A stretch of DNA of 64,000 nucleotides from Marivita hallyeonensis (GCF_900129875.1 NZ_FQXC01000001.1:1048167-1112166); one strand, 5' to 3'; positions 1-9,582 are shown, counted from the first letter of the stretch. The notes: generated by a model not told the origin, from the letters alone. Numbers and translations: made by a program.

Positions 1-127
1 ACAACCGCCCACATTCGAGCCTCGGCGGGCTCATCCCGTGCGAGTATCACCAACGGTCAAGAGAGAACCAAACCCTGAACGGAGCCAAGTAATAAACGTG
101 GACTCTCAGGGGAGCAGGTCACCTGCA
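1..127. other. intergenic flank, nothing recognised
   Basis: This stretch lies downstream of the large minus-strand RTX protein gene at the window edge. I see no convincing ORF, terminator hairpin with a T-run, or RNA gene. It may contain the 3' untranslated region of that gene. Confidence 0.4.
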
Positions 128-3100
128 TCAGCCGTCGAACGTATTGTCCAGAACGCCTATGACCTGCATCAGGAACTCTCCGGTATTTGAGCTGAGCGCC
201 GCCGTATGGAAATCGTCGATGCGGGCGACGGCTGTGTTGATGCTGCTCTGAGAGCCGTCGAACAGGGACATGGCCTCGACCGCGTTGTCGACGTCAGACA
301 TACCTCGGTGAACGGCAAAATACGCGCCTATGTCGGTCTTGCTCTCAAGGTAAGCGCGGTCAGCGAGTTGCTGGTCGACGAAGTCCTGACCTTCTTCTGG
401 TTTCAGTGCGGACTTGGCGCCCTGCAAGACGCTTAGGATAAAGCCATCCCGCGTGACGCTACCGGTGTTGAGCGCGTTCACCCAGAAATCGAGGCCACTT
501 GCGTCGGGAGTGCGACCCAGCACGTTATTGTAGACGGATGTTGCAAAGTCGAGGCTGCTGGTGCCGTCTGGGTACGCAGCCTGGGTTTCGGGTTGGCCCA
601 CGAAGAGTGTTGCCATTTCGGCCAGCGTGGTTCCGTTGGCAAAGGCCGTACCCCAGAAATTGAGGCCGACCGCATCGGGGGCGCGGTTGAAATAGGCGAT
701 ATAAAGCTCGATGAAGCTCTCGAAATCAGGAGCGGACAGCCCGGTCGGTCCACCGAAAATCTGCAAGTTGAACGGCCCGCCATCGTTGAAGTTGGTATCG
801 AAGCTGAGAAATTCGATGTCTATCAAGGTGTCGAGGCCATTCTCGCCTCCACGACGGTCCTGGACGGTGGTCGAATTCGCACTCAGGGTCAGCGTATACG
901 ACGATTGAGCGCCGCTAAACGTTGCGGTGTCCGTTCCGTTGCCTCCGTTGATCTGGTCATTACCTGCACCACCGGAAAGAACGTCGTTGCCGGACTCTCC
1001 TATCAAGGTGTCATTGCCGCCGAGGCCAACGAGACTGTCGTTGTCGCCGCCGCCGTGGATGAATTCGGCATTATTGCCGCCTCGGACATAGTCGTCATCC
1101 GCGCCCACAAAGATGCGATCGGTTTCGGGGCCGCCTCCATTCGGATTAAAACGGGCAACCGTGTCGGGCAGCGTATCGACAACCACTATATTCGGGCCGT
1201 CGATCGGGTAGTTTGGCCATCCCGAAATGATATCAGCCACGTCGACAGGTTTTTGCGTGTAGTCGATGGCTAAGAGAAGCGTCCCGGATTGTGAGAAGAC
1301 TTCCATAGAGTCGACGGTCCCGACAATACCGTTAACATTGGTCGGATTGGTCTTTTCGAACGCGCCTTTGATTTCGACCACGAGGTTGTCGCCGGTGACA
1401 CCTTCAATGAAGAGGGCAGACGTACCGCTTATCCGGATAAGTTCTGAGTTGTCGCCATTGAGCGCATAGCTTCCGGGGGATTCCGACAGAGTGTTCGGAC
1501 GAGCGTAGATGAAAACGGCCCCGGTCGGAAATTCGTCCGGATCAGGAAGATCGGTTGCGAGGCGGAAGGAGCGGGCGCTTGCCGCGTCAACCACCGCAGC
1601 GTCGGTCGAGGCGCTTTGCGAATTTTGGGTGACACGCAGTTGCGATCCGAAGAATAGGCTGTACGGATCGGCGGCTCCGTAACTGACCGTATAGCCGAGA
1701 TCCTGCATGGCGCCGATGGTCAGCTCGCTGAGCGGATTATCCGTCACACCGGGGGGGCGCGGATCAGAATTGATGCCGCGAAACTCAATCCGTGGTGTCA
1801 TCAGTTCGGCGTTGAAGATGGACTCGCGCCAGTATTCTCCTGCAAGTGCGCCGTCGGCTCCATCTTCAAGAAGGTCCGCGCCATCGAGGTCGTCGTTGAG
1901 ATCGTCCAACTCGCGCAGCGTGTTTGACCCAACGTAGGTCAAGATGCCATCGATATCGCGGACAAGGCCGAATTCTTCCCAAAGAGAACCGAATCCGAGC
2001 GCGCGCCCAATGGTGTTCGCGGCAAGATCTTCGAGATTGCGGATCACTCGGTCGGCTTCGTCTGAATTCACGACAATCCGCGAAAACGTTGGCAATGATG
2101 CTCCTTCGTTGGACAGAGGGGAGCGTTGGTCAAGTATGCTTGAGATGGCGATGATGGTTTGTTCAACGCCCGCAAATTCGAGATCGATATCATCGACCGT
2201 TATTTCGATCAGGATGTCATCGACAAAGCCAAACCCTTCGACCGATGCGAATGGCAAGTCGGCGGTGATGACTTCTTCCCACCTATCGGCGGCTGCCTCG
2301 AACGCAGAGAGATACTGGTTTGGTCCTTCGTAGTTGAGCGTGATGTCGAAATTGTCGTCATCTACAACGCCGCCACGGTCGGACAGGATCAACCTGTACT
2401 GGCCGGTGTTTTCAAGAAATCCTCCTGCCGACAGGTAATATGTCCCGCTTTGTTCGGTCGAAAACAGAATTGCACTGCTTTGACCGTCACCACCGTCGTC
2501 ATTTTCTGTGTTTGGAATGAGGACCCCGTTGCTGTCGTAGACACCGTTAAACAAAGGATCCGAGAGGGCGTTACCATCTCCGATTGGCACAAGCTCTATT
2601 TCATAGAGACGACCTGCGGAAAGAGAGGCTTCGAACCAGTCCGCGTCTTCGGGGAAATCGATGCGACCGGTCGCATTGCCATTCACAGAGATAGCGCCGT
2701 TCGTGGTGGGATCCGCTGCGAAGTCATCAAGTAGGCCAAGATCATCAACAGTGACCGTGTAGGTCCCGATCCCGTCGTCGAAACTACCTACTTCGACAAT
2801 GTAAGTCCCGGACTGCGGTGGGGTGAAGTTGGAAAGGCTGTCGCGTCCAATACCGCCGTCATCGTCAAAGGTTTGCGAGAAGGGGACGATCCCGCCCTGA
2901 TTGAAAACGCCTAGAATGATCGGGTCAGCCAGTGTGCCGCCGTTCGAGTCCTGACCGAGCAAATTGATCTGATAAGTCGTGTCCGCATCGAGGTTCAGAA
3001 GAAAGCCGTCAATGTCGTCCGGTGCTTCAATGATGCCGGTTGCGGAGCCGCCGGTAGCGACTGATCCGAACCCGGCAGCAACTCCGGGGAGATAGTCGTC

Positions 3101-4957
3101 AAGGAAGCGCACGAGATCCACTGACAGTGAATAATCGCCCACGCCAAGGTCGCGAGCGCTGGCTACTTCGATTTGATAGACGCCATCCGTTGGAACAAGC
3201 AGGCCATCCACGAGCGCATTGAAACCGACGCCCCCGTCATTGTTTGTTGTCCCGGCCAGAAGTGCGCCGTTGCTGTTGAAAACGCCAGTGATCTGAGGAT
3301 TGGCAAGCGACCCGGCGCTGGTCGGCGCGCCTTCGAGCGAGATGTCGTATTCGATCCCTGCCTGGAGGAAGACTTCAAACCGGTCGCGGTCACCATCACG
3401 TTCAATGATGCCGGCGACGGGCACATCGACCAAAGCGCTACCGAAATCACTGGCAAAAACGCCGGGCAGGTAATCGTCCGCAGAGCCCAGATTGTCGATC
3501 GACAGCTCATACCCGCCGCGTCCGATGCTTGTATGGCTCCCGACCTCGATCTCGTAAGTTCCAGTAACATCCACGACTAGGTCAACCGCGGCGTCGAGAC
3601 CGATACCGCTGTCGTTGTCAGCCGAATTTGGAATCAACACGTTCAGGCTGTCGAAAACGCCGAAAATTTCGGGATCTGCCAGCGTCCCGCTAGGCGTTGT
3701 CGCAGAGGCGAGATTGATCTCGTAGAGTTGCCCGGCTTCCAACAACACTTGGAAGCGATCACGGTCATCTGCCCGTTCGACACTGCCAATCTCGGTGCTG
3801 TCGACGGCTATGGACCCGAGCGCGAGCGCGGTGTCTCCGGGCAGGTAGTCGTCGCGCAGAGCACCGAAATTGATGGTCTGCTCGCCAATGGTTTGCGCTC
3901 CGCGCGCATCTTCAACGATGAATCGCAGCGTAACGGTGTCGCCGGGATTTCCGAACGCGTCGGTGATCCTCAGATCGCCGTTCGCCAGAACCTCACCTTC
4001 GATATGGTCACCGGAAAAAAGGAACGGAACGGCATCGAAGAATTCACCACTGCCGTCGGTGAATGTATCCAGTAGATTGGTAACGATCTCCGGACCTTCG
4101 AAAGTGTAATCATCTATGTCCAGAGGATTGCCTTCTGGTGCGGAGTTGATCGTGACGTCAAGGCTGAAATCGACGATTTCCTGTTGAATTTCGCCGAATA
4201 CTATTCCGCCCAGAAGGTTTTGAATGTTTTGACCATTGGTGATGAATGGTGGCACGATCCAATCGATCGTTCCGTCGACCTCAACCAGAACAGTTTCGTC
4301 GTTCTCCACCAGATCGTCGTTGAGCGCTCGGAAAATGAGTGACTGTGGGCTTCCTACGCTGTAGTCCACCAGGAAATCGTCGCCCTGCGTAGCGTTTCCT
4401 GTTGTGATTGTGATATTGATGTTTCGTGCGGCGATCCGTTCGTCCACGGAAAGCAACTGCGGCACGACAAGAGCGATGGACGGCGGAATTGGCAGACTGA
4501 CGGCCAGTTCCAGTTCGTCGCCTTCGTTCACGCTAGCGTTGAATATACCGGGCGAAACGACCGGCGGTGGCGTCGTGCCGAAATCGAAAAATTGCAGTTC
4601 GTAGGTGCCGAGGTTTGAGCTTCCCGACGGAGCAGGAGCAGCGGCAGCTGCGAAGTAATGGAGCCCGGTATAAGTGGGAGTGAAGTCGACCTGACTGTTG
4701 GGGTTCTGCGCGTTCGCGTCGTCGTTGTCGAAGCCGATTAGTTGGCCGACACCATCGTAGACGCCAGAAAAGAATGGGTCGGACAGGGTCCCGTCGCCGG
4801 TGAAGCTCCCACGCAATTGAATTTGGTAATTGTGACCTTCGACCAATTCCACCGCGAACCAGTCAACATCGCCGGATTCCTCGATTTCGCCCAGGGTAGG
4901 AACGGAAACCGCGGTGGTTCCTGTCGTAAAGATCGAGTCATCAAAATCGTCTGGCAT
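128..4957 (-). CDS. giant RTX/DUF4214 secreted protein with a degenerate leishmanolysin-like domain
   Basis: A 1609-residue acidic, Cys-poor protein without an N-terminal signal peptide, as expected for type I secretion. Visible order: a pre-peptidase C-terminal-like repeat (about 1-130), a Calx-beta-like stretch (about 138-245), four more repeats of the pre-peptidase type that each open with a DDYLPG or DDF motif (about 368-865), and a leishmanolysin (M8)-like region (about 865-1105). RTX nonapeptides of the GGxGNDxL type follow (about 1274-1346), then a DUF4214 tail (about 1400-1600) with repeated FNRAPDAxGLxFW/LGRTPDASGLDFW motifs. In the M8-like region the HExxH position reads NTIGR (981-985) and the third-ligand HW position reads YW (Tyr1042), so it is probably not a peptidase. 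RTX repeats bind calcium outside the cell. No T1SS transporter genes are in the window. The ATG has only a weak upstream SD. The exact role is unknown; adhesion or matrix binding is inference. Confidence 0.85.
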   Translation of the reverse strand: MPDDFDDSIFTTGTTAVSVPTLGEIEESGDVDWFAVELVEGHNYQIQLRGSFTGDGTLSDPFFSGVYDGVGQLIGFDNDDANAQNPNSQVDFTPTYTGLHYFAAAAAPAPSGSSNLGTYELQFFDFGTTPPPVVSPGIFNASVNEGDELELAVSLPIPPSIALVVPQLLSVDERIAARNINITITTGNATQGDDFLVDYSVGSPQSLIFRALNDDLVENDETVLVEVDGTIDWIVPPFITNGQNIQNLLGGIVFGEIQQEIVDFSLDVTINSAPEGNPLDIDDYTFEGPEIVTNLLDTFTDGSGEFFDAVPFLFSGDHIEGEVLANGDLRITDAFGNPGDTVTLRFIVEDARGAQTIGEQTINFGALRDDYLPGDTALALGSIAVDSTEIGSVERADDRDRFQVLLEAGQLYEINLASATTPSGTLADPEIFGVFDSLNVLIPNSADNDSGIGLDAAVDLVVDVTGTYEIEVGSHTSIGRGGYELSIDNLGSADDYLPGVFASDFGSALVDVPVAGIIERDGDRDRFEVFLQAGIEYDISLEGAPTSAGSLANPQITGVFNSNGALLAGTTNNDGGVGFNALVDGLLVPTDGVYQIEVASARDLGVGDYSLSVDLVRFLDDYLPGVAAGFGSVATGGSATGIIEAPDDIDGFLLNLDADTTYQINLLGQDSNGGTLADPIILGVFNQGGIVPFSQTFDDDGGIGRDSLSNFTPPQSGTYIVEVGSFDDGIGTYTVTVDDLGLLDDFAADPTTNGAISVNGNATGRIDFPEDADWFEASLSAGRLYEIELVPIGDGNALSDPLFNGVYDSNGVLIPNTENDDGGDGQSSAILFSTEQSGTYYLSAGGFLENTGQYRLILSDRGGVVDDDNFDITLNYEGPNQYLSAFEAAADRWEEVITADLPFASVEGFGFVDDILIEITVDDIDLEFAGVEQTIIAISSILDQRSPLSNEGASLPTFSRIVVNSDEADRVIRNLEDLAANTIGRALGFGSLWEEFGLVRDIDGILTYVGSNTLRELDDLNDDLDGADLLEDGADGALAGEYWRESIFNAELMTPRIEFRGINSDPRPPGVTDNPLSELTIGAMQDLGYTVSYGAADPYSLFFGSQLRVTQNSQSASTDAAVVDAASARSFRLATDLPDPDEFPTGAVFIYARPNTLSESPGSYALNGDNSELIRISGTSALFIEGVTGDNLVVEIKGAFEKTNPTNVNGIVGTVDSMEVFSQSGTLLLAIDYTQKPVDVADIISGWPNYPIDGPNIVVVDTLPDTVARFNPNGGGPETDRIFVGADDDYVRGGNNAEFIHGGGDNDSLVGLGGNDTLIGESGNDVLSGGAGNDQINGGNGTDTATFSGAQSSYTLTLSANSTTVQDRRGGENGLDTLIDIEFLSFDTNFNDGGPFNLQIFGGPTGLSAPDFESFIELYIAYFNRAPDAVGLNFWGTAFANGTTLAEMATLFVGQPETQAAYPDGTSSLDFATSVYNNVLGRTPDASGLDFWVNALNTGSVTRDGFILSVLQGAKSALKPEEGQDFVDQQLADRAYLESKTDIGAYFAVHRGMSDVDNAVEAMSLFDGSQSSINTAVARIDDFHTAALSSNTGEFLMQVIGVLDNTFDG

Positions 4958-5296
4958 GGTGGGTCCAGTCTATTGCCTTCGCCCACGGGTGCGGCCTGAG
5001 CACGAACGGGGCCGTCAAAAAATAAGCCTCAAGACTGTAGCTGCTTTGCTCTGAACTTGTTTTTGATCGAATTACCCGAGACCGGTCTTTGATGGAAATC
5101 TTTGCGATTTTTCGAGGCAGCCACACTCGGCTCAATGAGAAGCGGAAACGGTAAACGAGTCAAGCGGATGGTTGTCCTTTTGAAGTTTTCCGGACGTCCC
5201 AACCCGAACATGGAAACGCAAAGAAGTGAGTGAATTTTTGCGAGGGTCCGCTACAGTCGGTCCGTGTATTGGACATTTGTGGACGCGATTTCTGTC
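4958..5296. other. divergent intergenic region
   Basis: This 339-nt region separates the minus-strand RTX gene from the plus-strand caspase-like gene, so it should hold both promoters. I see no promoter with good matches at both -35 and -10, and no RNA gene. A GTG at 5264 is in frame with the downstream gene but would place extra residues before its signal peptide. Confidence 0.5.
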
Positions 5297-6802
5297 ATGA
5301 CCCAGCTCGTTCGTCGCCTCTTTCTCCCAGTTCTGGTGCTTCTATCGCAGGCCAGTCTGGTCTGGGCCAGCCCGGACCGTGTCGCGCTTGTCGTTGGTAT
5401 GGCGGAGTATCGGACGATCACGCCACTGGAAAATACGCGCAACGATGCGGAAGACCTGGCCGAGGTGCTGACCGAGATCGGATTTGACGTGACGCTTGGT
5501 ATCGACCTGACCGAGGCGGAACTGCGCAACACGATGAATGACTTTGCCTTTCGGTCTGAAACTGCCGACCTTGCACTGATCTATTTCGCCGGGCATGGGA
5601 TCGAGGTTCAGGGCGAAAATTTCCTGATCCCAATTGATGCCACGCCGCTTACAAACCTTGATGTGCAGCGACAGTCGGTGTCACTCAAGGAGATGTTGGA
5701 CGTTGTCGAAAAAGCGCGTGTAATGCGGATCGTCATCCTAGACAGCTGCCGCGATAATCCACTGGGCGGGAGCATCGATACAGATGCAGTTGCAACGGCG
5801 GTTGCACAAGCGACTGAACAAGCGACGCGCGGGGCCGGTGGATTGGCACCGGCCAATCCGGATCGTGGCACTCTGGTGGCTTTTGCCGCCAAAGATGGGC
5901 AGGTTGCGCTTGATGGGACGCAAGGCAACAGCCCCTATGCGCGCGCTCTGATGGAAAAGATGGCGAAGCCCGGGTTAGAGATAAGCCTGATGTTCCGTCA
6001 GGTGCGCGACGCTGTGTTGGCCGAAACGCAGAACCTTCAGGAGCCATACACCTATGGGTCGTTGACGGGGACTCCGTTCTATCTGTCTGGCGGGCCGGAA
6101 AGTGACGTCGAAGTGGCGGCTGCCGAACCGGCGAAAAGCTGGTCCAAGTTACGCCCAGATCAGGAATCCCAACTCCTTGCTTTGGCAGACCTTGGCGATA
6201 CGCGGTCGATGCTGGGACTTGCCTACATTCGGCTCAACCCGGAGGACCCTCGTTTTGATCCGGCCCAGGCCGTAGACTTCCTTGAACGAGCGGTGGCGAA
6301 AGGTTCGCCTGAGGCGCAAATGGAGTTGGCGAAACTGTATGAGCAGGGAATTGGAGTTGGTGTCGATCACTCGCGGGCGTTGGAACTTTATCAGGCCTCG
6401 GCCGATCAGGGATTCGCCGATGCGATTAATGATCTGGGCTTCCTGCACTACAATGGCGGTTTGGGTTTACGACCCAATCCGGGGAAAGCTCTTGAACTGT
6501 TCGCCAAAGCTGCGGACTTGCGTCATCCTGAAGCGCAATTCAATTACGCAGCATTGATTGATGATGGCCTCATCCCGGGTAAAGGGCCTAGCGAGTCTGC
6601 CAAATACCTCTATCAAGCGCTGCGCAGCGGTAGCACCGATGTGCTTAACCTGCTTTTGGAACGGCCGACCATGTTTACGGAGGAGACGCGACGCGAGTTG
6701 CAGGTACAATTGCAGGCGTTCAACTTCTACGAAGGCACGATCGACGGTGACATCGGTCCTGGCACAAAAAGAGGCATTCGCGCGGCTTACGGTTTGGATT
6801 GA
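5297..6802 (+). CDS. secreted caspase-like (C14) protein with Sel1 repeats and a peptidoglycan-binding domain
   Basis: A 501-residue protein when started at the ATG at 5297, which gives a clear signal peptide (residues 1-24, ending LVWA). A GTG at 5264 would add 11 residues. The caspase-like domain spans about 26-265 and keeps a probable catalytic dyad: His100 in YFAGHG and Cys151 in LDSCRDNP. About four Sel1-type helical repeats follow (about 300-450). The C-terminal 35 residues (LQAFNFYEGTIDGDIGPGT) match the peptidoglycan-binding type 1 fold. Bacterial caspase-like proteins cleave after basic residues in known cases; the target here is unknown. Location is periplasmic by signal peptide and wall-binding tail. 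It ends 6 nt from a convergent secreted-protein gene and sits close to the Exb operon, so a shared envelope function is possible (inference). Confidence 0.85.
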   Translation: MTQLVRRLFLPVLVLLSQASLVWASPDRVALVVGMAEYRTITPLENTRNDAEDLAEVLTEIGFDVTLGIDLTEAELRNTMNDFAFRSETADLALIYFAGHGIEVQGENFLIPIDATPLTNLDVQRQSVSLKEMLDVVEKARVMRIVILDSCRDNPLGGSIDTDAVATAVAQATEQATRGAGGLAPANPDRGTLVAFAAKDGQVALDGTQGNSPYARALMEKMAKPGLEISLMFRQVRDAVLAETQNLQEPYTYGSLTGTPFYLSGGPESDVEVAAAEPAKSWSKLRPDQESQLLALADLGDTRSMLGLAYIRLNPEDPRFDPAQAVDFLERAVAKGSPEAQMELAKLYEQGIGVGVDHSRALELYQASADQGFADAINDLGFLHYNGGLGLRPNPGKALELFAKAADLRHPEAQFNYAALIDDGLIPGKGPSESAKYLYQALRSGSTDVLNLLLERPTMFTEETRRELQVQLQAFNFYEGTIDGDIGPGTKRGIRAAYGLD

Positions 6803-6808
6803 ATTTGT

Positions 6809-7513
6809 TCAACTTGAACGCAATAGAACCTTGTTCGATCCGACCGCAGCGGCGATGCGTTGGTAATGGATTGCGCGGGTAGCGTCGGACCTGGCAGAGC
6901 GGAGCAGCACGGTTTCCGCTTCCTCTAGAATATTGCTGGCCTGACGATTGAGTTGCACAGCTCGGTCGGCGCGAACGGCTGCGATAGGCGGCGTCTGCAC
7001 GGATTGTCCTGACGGTGCTCTGAGCCGCGCGCGCAGGGCCGGTTTCTGGCGATCACGATTGGAACGAACGAGGGTATCCAATTCGCGCGCGGCGTTCAGG
7101 ATCGTCTCGCGCGCTACGGCATAGTCGCCGTTCGCGGGAATGTCGTCTGCCAGTTCTCGATAGGTGGTGGCGATACAGGCGAGGCGATATTCGTCGCCCA
7201 TGAATTCGCAGATTTGCTGGATGCGTTCGAGTTGCGTGACAATCTGCGCAGTCTGCCCGTCGGACACAGGGACATCCGGACCCGCAGGCGGCGTGCGTCG
7301 ATTGCTTCCGCCATCATCCGTCCCTCCGCCGCCGCCGATTTCGTCGCCGCCGACTTGGGCCAATTGTGGACCCAGCAACTCGATCCGAGACGTATCGACA
7401 AAGCTTCGTCCCACCTGTGCTGAATCGGGTGCTCTGGCCAGCATGGGTGTAGCCAGAAGACCAAGGGCAAGTGGTGTAGCCAATCCAACTGCGAAATGTT
7501 TCTTTGAGATCAT
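6809..7513 (-). CDS. secreted hypothetical protein, Gly-rich linker and helical C-terminus
   Basis: I do not recognise the family. From the ATG at 7513 it is 234 residues, with a signal peptide of about 27 residues (Lys-rich start, hydrophobic core, ending MLARA). An upstream in-frame start at 7552 would bury this signal. A glycine/aspartate linker (about 60-75) is followed by a Pro-rich segment and a mainly helical C-terminal half containing two Cys (in QICEF and LACIA) that could form a disulfide. It lies 159 nt downstream of the TonB-position gene of the Exb operon on the same strand and could be its last gene or have its own promoter. Confidence 0.7.
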   Translation of the reverse strand: MISKKHFAVGLATPLALGLLATPMLARAPDSAQVGRSFVDTSRIELLGPQLAQVGGDEIGGGGGTDDGGSNRRTPPAGPDVPVSDGQTAQIVTQLERIQQICEFMGDEYRLACIATTYRELADDIPANGDYAVARETILNAARELDTLVRSNRDRQKPALRARLRAPSGQSVQTPPIAAVRADRAVQLNRQASNILEEAETVLLRSARSDATRAIHYQRIAAAVGSNKVLLRSS

Positions 7514-7672
7514 GGTGCAAACTTTCTGTTGCGGTCGGTAGGCATCAAGCACGTACTTCGGGGCTTAGGCTGCGAATTTTTGCGGCATTTTCGCTTTACT
7601 CTACGTCAGAATGCTATGGCGCGTCCTTGTGCAACGCAAGCTCGGTGTCAGCGAGGCCCCGAAGCTTGAGTG

Positions 7673-9175
7673 TCAATTCGCCGAGGTGGAAACAAAGAAA
7701 TACACCCATTCGCCTTTGAAGTCAGGATGCCGATCCCGCAGTGTGGTGACGCGGTCACGCAACCAGGCAAGGTATTGATCCGCTGGCTCGATTAGGGGGC
7801 GAACACCGTCATGAAGCGGAACGGAGGTTGCGAAGGCGACAGCGATCTCCTGTCCGAATGGCGGACCGATGCGGATGTGCAGACCCGGCTCGCCGGGTAA
7901 TAGCTTGTTTTCCGAGCCAATCCGAATTGAGGTTTTTGCCGCAGTCACTTCCAAAGGAACGAATTCATTGGGCGCAAGGTGCAGGACATTGCCACCGGCG
8001 TCGAAGAAATCGACATAGATGAAGGCGTCATAGTCGGCACCCTGCAGGTCGAGAACAAGTGCTTGGCCTTCGACGTAGTTGAACTCTCGCGCGTGCAAGT
8101 CCGGTCCTACGAGCAAAGGGTTGGTGATCTGATCAGTCGATTGTGCCAAACCGACCCGATCAATGCCAGTCAGCGCGTTGCATTGTGGGCTGGGGAGGAT
8201 GCGCAGACTTTCCCGCACTGGGATATCTGCCCCCATTTTGGACTGCATTGCGGTGACCACGGACTGGCGCAGCGCGGGCTCGGGGACGTGGCCTCCCACA
8301 ATCAAAGTGTTTGCATCGGGGTCGAAGCGAACCTGGAGCCGGGAACAGGGTATGTCCGCCAGCGCATTGGCTATCCCATCGCGCACATCGGTCGTTTGTG
8401 CGCCAAGGCTGTCAGGTGCCATGAAACTCTGAAACGCGGTCAGGGAGACGGGATCTATGGGTCCGTCACCTGGTGCATCGAATGCTAAAGCGGCACGCGC
8501 GCTGACACTTGTTGGCTCCACGGGAACCGCTGCGAGAATTGGTTTCTGTTGAGGGGGTGCGAGTTGGACGAGGGGCCTAGAGGGCATGACACCTTGAGAT
8601 GACGGACGCATCACCGCGATCTGTGCCCCCATGACCGGAGCTGTGGTGGCTACACTCACCATCGGTTCTTGGATGGCGGATGTGGCTGTTCTCGCCGATA
8701 GAGCTTCAGCGGTTTTGGGAACTATCGACTGTGGCGTGATTGCGTCTGTTGGCAACGAACCGGTCTCAGTCGAGGTGATGGGTGCATCAACTATACTCGC
8801 TGGTTCTGCATGTGCGATATCTTGGAGCGCGTCGGTCGTCGATGTCAGCAATGTCACTGACGTGGCCTCATCCCGTAAAGCTGAAAGAGCTTCCACCGTC
8901 GGCGCGATCGATGGTGCAGACGTGGTCGCGACCGCCGCCTGACCTAAGCGGGTTCCATCAACGTCATTGGCAGCGAGCGTGTCGGCGTCTGGGGTGGCTG
9001 CCTCGGCTTCAGACCGTTTCACCGGGTAGGCGGCGAGGTGAAGCTCTGTTTCCGGCGGAGTTTGGACGGCCATTTCACCCGGTTGTACAGCCCAAAGAAG
9101 AGCCGCAGCGGCTCCTGTGTGCGCCAAAACGGACGATCCCAGACTGAATGACCATATGACAGATGACTTCGTCAT
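7673..9175 (-). CDS. TonB-position inner-membrane protein with a periplasmic module shared with the T6SS kinase
   Basis: A 500-residue protein with one N-terminal membrane segment (about 7-29), a long Ala/Thr/Pro-rich low-complexity stretch (about 40-255) able to span the periplasm, then a folded region. Topology and position right after exbB-exbD-exbD are those of TonB or TolA, but no TonB C-terminal motif is seen. Instead there is a BON-like segment with two Cys (DIPCS, SPQCN), then a DUF4384-like beta domain with GNVLHLAPN (7967-7993). The extracytoplasmic end of the kinase at 35522-37693 has the same order and a matching GNVFHLLPN. The start overlaps exbD2 by 4 nt, showing translational coupling. 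Inference: a force-transducing or sensing partner of the ExbBD motor, working with the T6SS or with the nearby caspase-like protein. Confidence 0.7.
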   Translation of the reverse strand: MTKSSVIWSFSLGSSVLAHTGAAAALLWAVQPGEMAVQTPPETELHLAAYPVKRSEAEAATPDADTLAANDVDGTRLGQAAVATTSAPSIAPTVEALSALRDEATSVTLLTSTTDALQDIAHAEPASIVDAPITSTETGSLPTDAITPQSIVPKTAEALSARTATSAIQEPMVSVATTAPVMGAQIAVMRPSSQGVMPSRPLVQLAPPQQKPILAAVPVEPTSVSARAALAFDAPGDGPIDPVSLTAFQSFMAPDSLGAQTTDVRDGIANALADIPCSRLQVRFDPDANTLIVGGHVPEPALRQSVVTAMQSKMGADIPVRESLRILPSPQCNALTGIDRVGLAQSTDQITNPLLVGPDLHAREFNYVEGQALVLDLQGADYDAFIYVDFFDAGGNVLHLAPNEFVPLEVTAAKTSIRIGSENKLLPGEPGLHIRIGPPFGQEIAVAFATSVPLHDGVRPLIEPADQYLAWLRDRVTTLRDRHPDFKGEWVYFFVSTSAN

Positions 9176-9582
9176 GGTTGTGCGGCTTCTGGCGTGACGA
9201 CAAGAACCACTTCATATCCGCCAAGCGCTTCGATCTTGCTGACGAGTGGAAGCACATTCCGCAACTCCGCTTTTCTGTGAGCGTTGATGCGGACGAGAGG
9301 TGTATTTGCTTTTGTGCTCCTGTCGGACAGGGCCTCGGCAAGACGATCTGGCTCTATCAATTCACCGTCCAGCGCGAGGATGCCGCCAGCCGAGACCGAA
9401 AGTGTGACCCCTCCCGCTGGCATGTCCGCACCGGTAAGTGCAGTTGGCGGTGTTACTTCGAAGGGTGCCGTCGCGTCCATGCGCCCGATCAGCATGAAAA
9501 AGACCAATAGAAAGAAAACAACGTCAATAAGTGAGATGATGGTCTCAGGCGGTTGTTTTGCTGGCGGACGTGTAAGCCTCAC
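9172..9582 (-). CDS. exbD: ExbD/TolR-type proton-channel subunit (second copy)
   Basis: A 136-residue ExbD/TolR family protein. Its single N-terminal membrane segment carries the conserved Asp in SLIDVVFFLLVFFML, the residue known to take part in proton translocation in this family. A periplasmic domain of about 95 residues follows. The gene overlaps the preceding exbD and the following TonB-position gene by 4 nt each, so the four proteins are probably made in fixed ratio. With ExbB it should form a proton-driven motor in the inner membrane. Two tandem different ExbD proteins are known from other Exb/Tol-like operons. Confidence 0.88.
   Translation of the reverse strand: MRLTRPPAKQPPETIISLIDVVFFLLVFFMLIGRMDATAPFEVTPPTALTGADMPAGGVTLSVSAGGILALDGELIEPDRLAEALSDRSTKANTPLVRINAHRKAELRNVLPLVSKIEALGGYEVVLVVTPEAAQP

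Noticed and set aside
1000..1140. DNA tandem repeat or CRISPR-like array
   Set aside because: The repetition comes from codons of RTX nonapeptides inside a coding region; unit sequences vary and there are no spacers.
593..1273. 226-codon plus-strand ORF inside the RTX gene
   Set aside because: It is the antisense of the regular RTX and DUF4214 coding sequence and shows only low-complexity Val/Ala patterns.
7673..9175. True TonB energy transducer
   Set aside because: N-terminal topology and position fit, but the C-terminal TonB domain is absent and is replaced by BON/DUF4384-like parts. No TonB-dependent receptor is nearby.
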